Positions 62,101-64,000 of a DNA stretch of 64,000 nucleotides are shown here, piece by piece. Under the pieces are notes generated by a model. It was not told the origin of the DNA and ran no database searches. It saw only the letters and a list, made by a program, of their open reading frames with translations. The translations under genes and the position numbers were made by a program. Position 1 is the first letter of the stretch. Each line of letters begins with the position of its first letter. This DNA is from Prinsepia uniflora (taxonomy: Eukaryota > Streptophyta > Magnoliopsida > Rosales > Rosaceae): positions 4,352,501 to 4,416,500 of the forward strand of contig CM064862.1 in the NCBI GenBank assembly GCA_032719365.1, given 5' to 3'.

Positions 62101-62332
62101 CGGAATCGAACGTGCCGCCTGTCTATGAACTCGTGACGTCCCGAACTACGTCACGGTCATCGGTCAAAGTCCGTTTGACCGTCCGATCAAAAAGTCAACA
62201 TTTTACCCACGACTAGGGGCAAAACGGTCATTTTGCACATTTTGTCCGATTTCGACCTACTAACCACCGATCAACCTCACTAATCAAGATTAGTCACTAA
62301 TCTAATCCCGAAATTCAGGACGGGTCGTTACA
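59162..62332 (-). mobile_element. Solo LTR at the centre of the right nest (3,171 bp)
   Basis: Minus-strand LTR from TGACCTGACCCATCCC to GGACGGGTCGTTACA with an exact duplication CGACC (59157-59161 and 62333-62337). It is the youngest layer of this nest. It contains a GGGCC-rich minisatellite (about 60055-60380), both inverted-pair motifs (GTGAGTGAAC near 59369 and GTCCACTCAC near 60610) and the doubled 5' block (about 61930-62250, reverse). Confidence 0.92.
60055..60380 (-). repeat. Minisatellite with AACTGGGCCC..GGCCCGAT unit
   Basis: About ten degenerate copies of 28-33 bp, each with ACTGGGCCC and a GGCCCGA half. The same type of repeat occurs on the plus strand at 63440-63720 in the outer LTR. 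Confidence 0.85.
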
Positions 62333-63439
62333 CGACCCCTCTAAGCCTCCTCCTCTGGACACCACCACCAGTCTCAATTGATCGATTTACACAACAACAC
62401 CACCAACCACCCTCTCTGTCTCCTGGTTTTCCCGTGAACTCAAACACTCCTCACACCCTCAGACTCACTCGAGCTGCCCTCACAGCTCACTCACTACCTC
62501 CCTCTCGATCTCTACTCATTCACTCAAACACCAAGCCACACCAACACACACGGCCAACACTCAATTTCTCTCAAGCTCACCCTCTGTTTCTCTCTTCTTC
62601 GAACACGATACACATCCCAAATAATTGGGACCGTGCACACGCCTAGAACCCACTAAAGCAACGCCACGTGTCACCATGCCCTCAGCCCTCTCACAAATAT
62701 CCCAATCTTTACTGTACACTTGTCCTGATCCTATTTGCACAAATCCCAATGTGCAAATGACCAAAATACCCCTGCTTGTGAGTCAAAATTATTATGGTTA
62801 TCCCACTGCCATTCTAGACCTGTATCTCGCCCGTCTAATGTCCGATGAAGGCATGCTGCCTGTCGTTGAACTCAAGATGACGAGATCTACCTAATGGTCC
62901 TCGGTCTACGTAAAAACTAATAGTCCAGCAAAAAGTCAACATTTTTCTCTATTTAACCAAAATTACGGTAATGCCCTCAACCTTCCGAACATCATAACTT
63001 CCTCCTCGGATGTCGGAATCGGGCGTGCCACCTGTCTACGGACTCGTGACGTCCCGAACTACGTCACAATCATCGGTCAATGTCCAATTGACCAACCGAA
63101 CTCAAAGACAACATTTTGCCCAAACCATGGGCAAAATCGTCATTCTACGCTAACGGCCCAACTAAACACCAATTAGGCTCACTAATCCCTCCTTAAACAC
63201 TCTGCTAATCCCGGCTCTCAGGACGAGTCGTTACATTTAATGAAATGGTTTTGGATTTGATATGGTAAACTCGGACATAAGACCCATTTGTTTTCGAAAC
63301 CCTCAGACTCGAAGTCCATTTTAGTTACTTAATCGGGCCAGAGACCCAATTGGTTCGTGAATCGATTTCGGATTTGAAAATATGGCATCGGGCATGAGAC
63401 CCCTTTGATTTACGAACTCTCGGACTTGAAGTCTATTTG

Positions 63440-63720
63440 ATTTAACAAGACATTGGGCTGGAGGCCCAGTTGATTTACGTATCGGGCTCGACGCCCAGTT
63501 GATTTACTAATCGGGCTCGGAGCCTAGTTGGGTTATGAAATCGAGCACGAGACCCATTTAGTTTACAAAATCGGGCACGAGGCCCATTTGGTTTACGAAA
63601 TCGGGCACGAGGCCCAATTGGTTTACGAATCAGGCACGAGGCCCAGTTGGTTTACGAATTGGGCCGGAGGCCCAGTTGGTATACGAATTCGAGCTTAGGG
63701 CCCAGTTATGGTTTACGATT
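63440..63720 (+). repeat. Minisatellite with TCGGGCACGAGGCCCA unit
   Basis: About eight copies of about 31 bp (TCGGGCACGAGGCCCA plus GTTGGTTTACGAA), best conserved around 63560-63680. It belongs to the LTR starting at 55609. Confidence 0.9.
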
Positions 63721-63814
63721 GTGATTTCGGGTCGGGGATCCACAAATGGATTTCTGGTTCATGACGGTTTATGGGGACCGGGCATAACTTTAGATACCGT
63801 GACATGATTGGTTA

Positions 63815-63838
63815 TATGATATATATATATATATATAT
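63815..63838. repeat. Short TA microsatellite
   Basis: About 24 bp of AT dinucleotide inside the outer LTR. Confidence 0.9.
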
Positions 63839-64000
63839 GGATAAACATGATTTCTTGGATTTTCAAAATTGTGTTTTATGAATGATAAATAGTTTTGGGC
63901 TGAGGCCCGTATGACTTGAATTTACGGAACTTGGGGCTGAGACCCTATCAATGGTTATTGAAACATATGTGGTTTGATAAATGGTTTTCCTAATGCATGC

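Larger units (their letters stand above)
57145..63235 (-). mobile_element. Solo LTR nested in the 55609 LTR, itself split
   Basis: Minus-strand LTR from TGTTAGGACCCACCCCG to GGACGAGTCGTTACA with an exact duplication TTTAA (57140-57144 and 63236-63240). Its own sequence is 57145-59161 plus 62338-63235, about 2.9 kb. It carries the reverse-complement TTTAAAGACTCGG minisatellite (about 57685-57790), the CGCG module (about 58510-58565) and the inverted pair at 57469-57478 and 58209-58218. Confidence 0.9.
55609..64000 (+). mobile_element. Plus-strand LTR, split by nested LTRs and cut by window end
   Basis: Starts TGTAACGACCCGTCCCG at 55609. Visible parts are 55609-57144 and 63241-64000. They contain the doubled 5' block (degenerate), a splice-like donor GAG|GTGAGT (GT at 56399), the CGCG module (about 56605-56650), an acceptor-like TTTGGACAG (AG at 56865), ATGAGTGGAC (about 56943) and, after the nested insertion, a large minisatellite. 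Its 3' end, target duplication and any internal region lie beyond the window, so solo or full-length status cannot be told. Confidence 0.8.

Overview
This is nuclear DNA from a plant, almost certainly a eudicot. It has an intron-containing gene with GT-AG junctions, a plant-type C2H2 zinc-finger gene with the QALGGH core, AT-rich intergenic DNA full of MITEs and microsatellites, and a heavy load of LTR retrotransposon sequence primed by initiator tRNA-Met. A Rosaceae-like woody plant is my guess only; nothing in the window proves the family.

Layout. Positions 1-11,100 are a pile-up of large LTRs of one superfamily, ends TGTRA..CCCG and GGGTCCTGTCA. Inside it a solo LTR (264-6284) is split by a Cassandra TRIM (2398-6081) whose LTRs carry 5S rRNA-like sequence. 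The Cassandra is itself split by another solo LTR (2452-5415). A short internally deleted LTR (8498-8791) and the 3' end of a minus-strand element follow. Around 11,100-11,700 lies a frameshifted RNase H-like retroelement pseudogene.

Positions 11,900-42,000 are the gene-bearing, AT-rich part. There is a six-exon gene for a 158-residue plant protein of unknown function (12,024-14,964, plus) and an intronless C2H2 zinc-finger repressor-like gene (22,747-23,592, minus). Between and around them are DNA transposon derivatives with clear target-site duplications: a PIF/Harbinger-type MITE, a Mutator-like MITE with an 11-bp duplication, a CACTA-type non-autonomous element and long-TIR elements. There are also two TRIMs, a tRNA-derived SINE-like unit and long CT and AT microsatellites.

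Positions 42,000-64,000 are again LTR territory. A minisatellite (from 42,061) was hit by a solo LTR (42,338-45,156) and, five bases away, by a young intact element of 9,558 bp (45,167-54,724). The young element has two near-identical 3,403-bp LTRs, a CATGT duplication, a primer-binding site, a polypurine tract and a single gag ORF but no pol: a TR-GAG-type non-autonomous element. From 55,609 to the window end there is a second three-level nest of LTRs (55,609 > 57,145-63,235 > 59,162-62,332).

The strongest biological signal is this LTR superfamily. Its diverged members share a CGCG-rich module, intron-like splice signals inside the LTR, an inverted pair GTGAGTGGAC / GTCCACTCAC and, between the pair, a tandem minisatellite whose sequence differs by subfamily. 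All boundaries were read by eye. The target-site duplications are exact unless stated.
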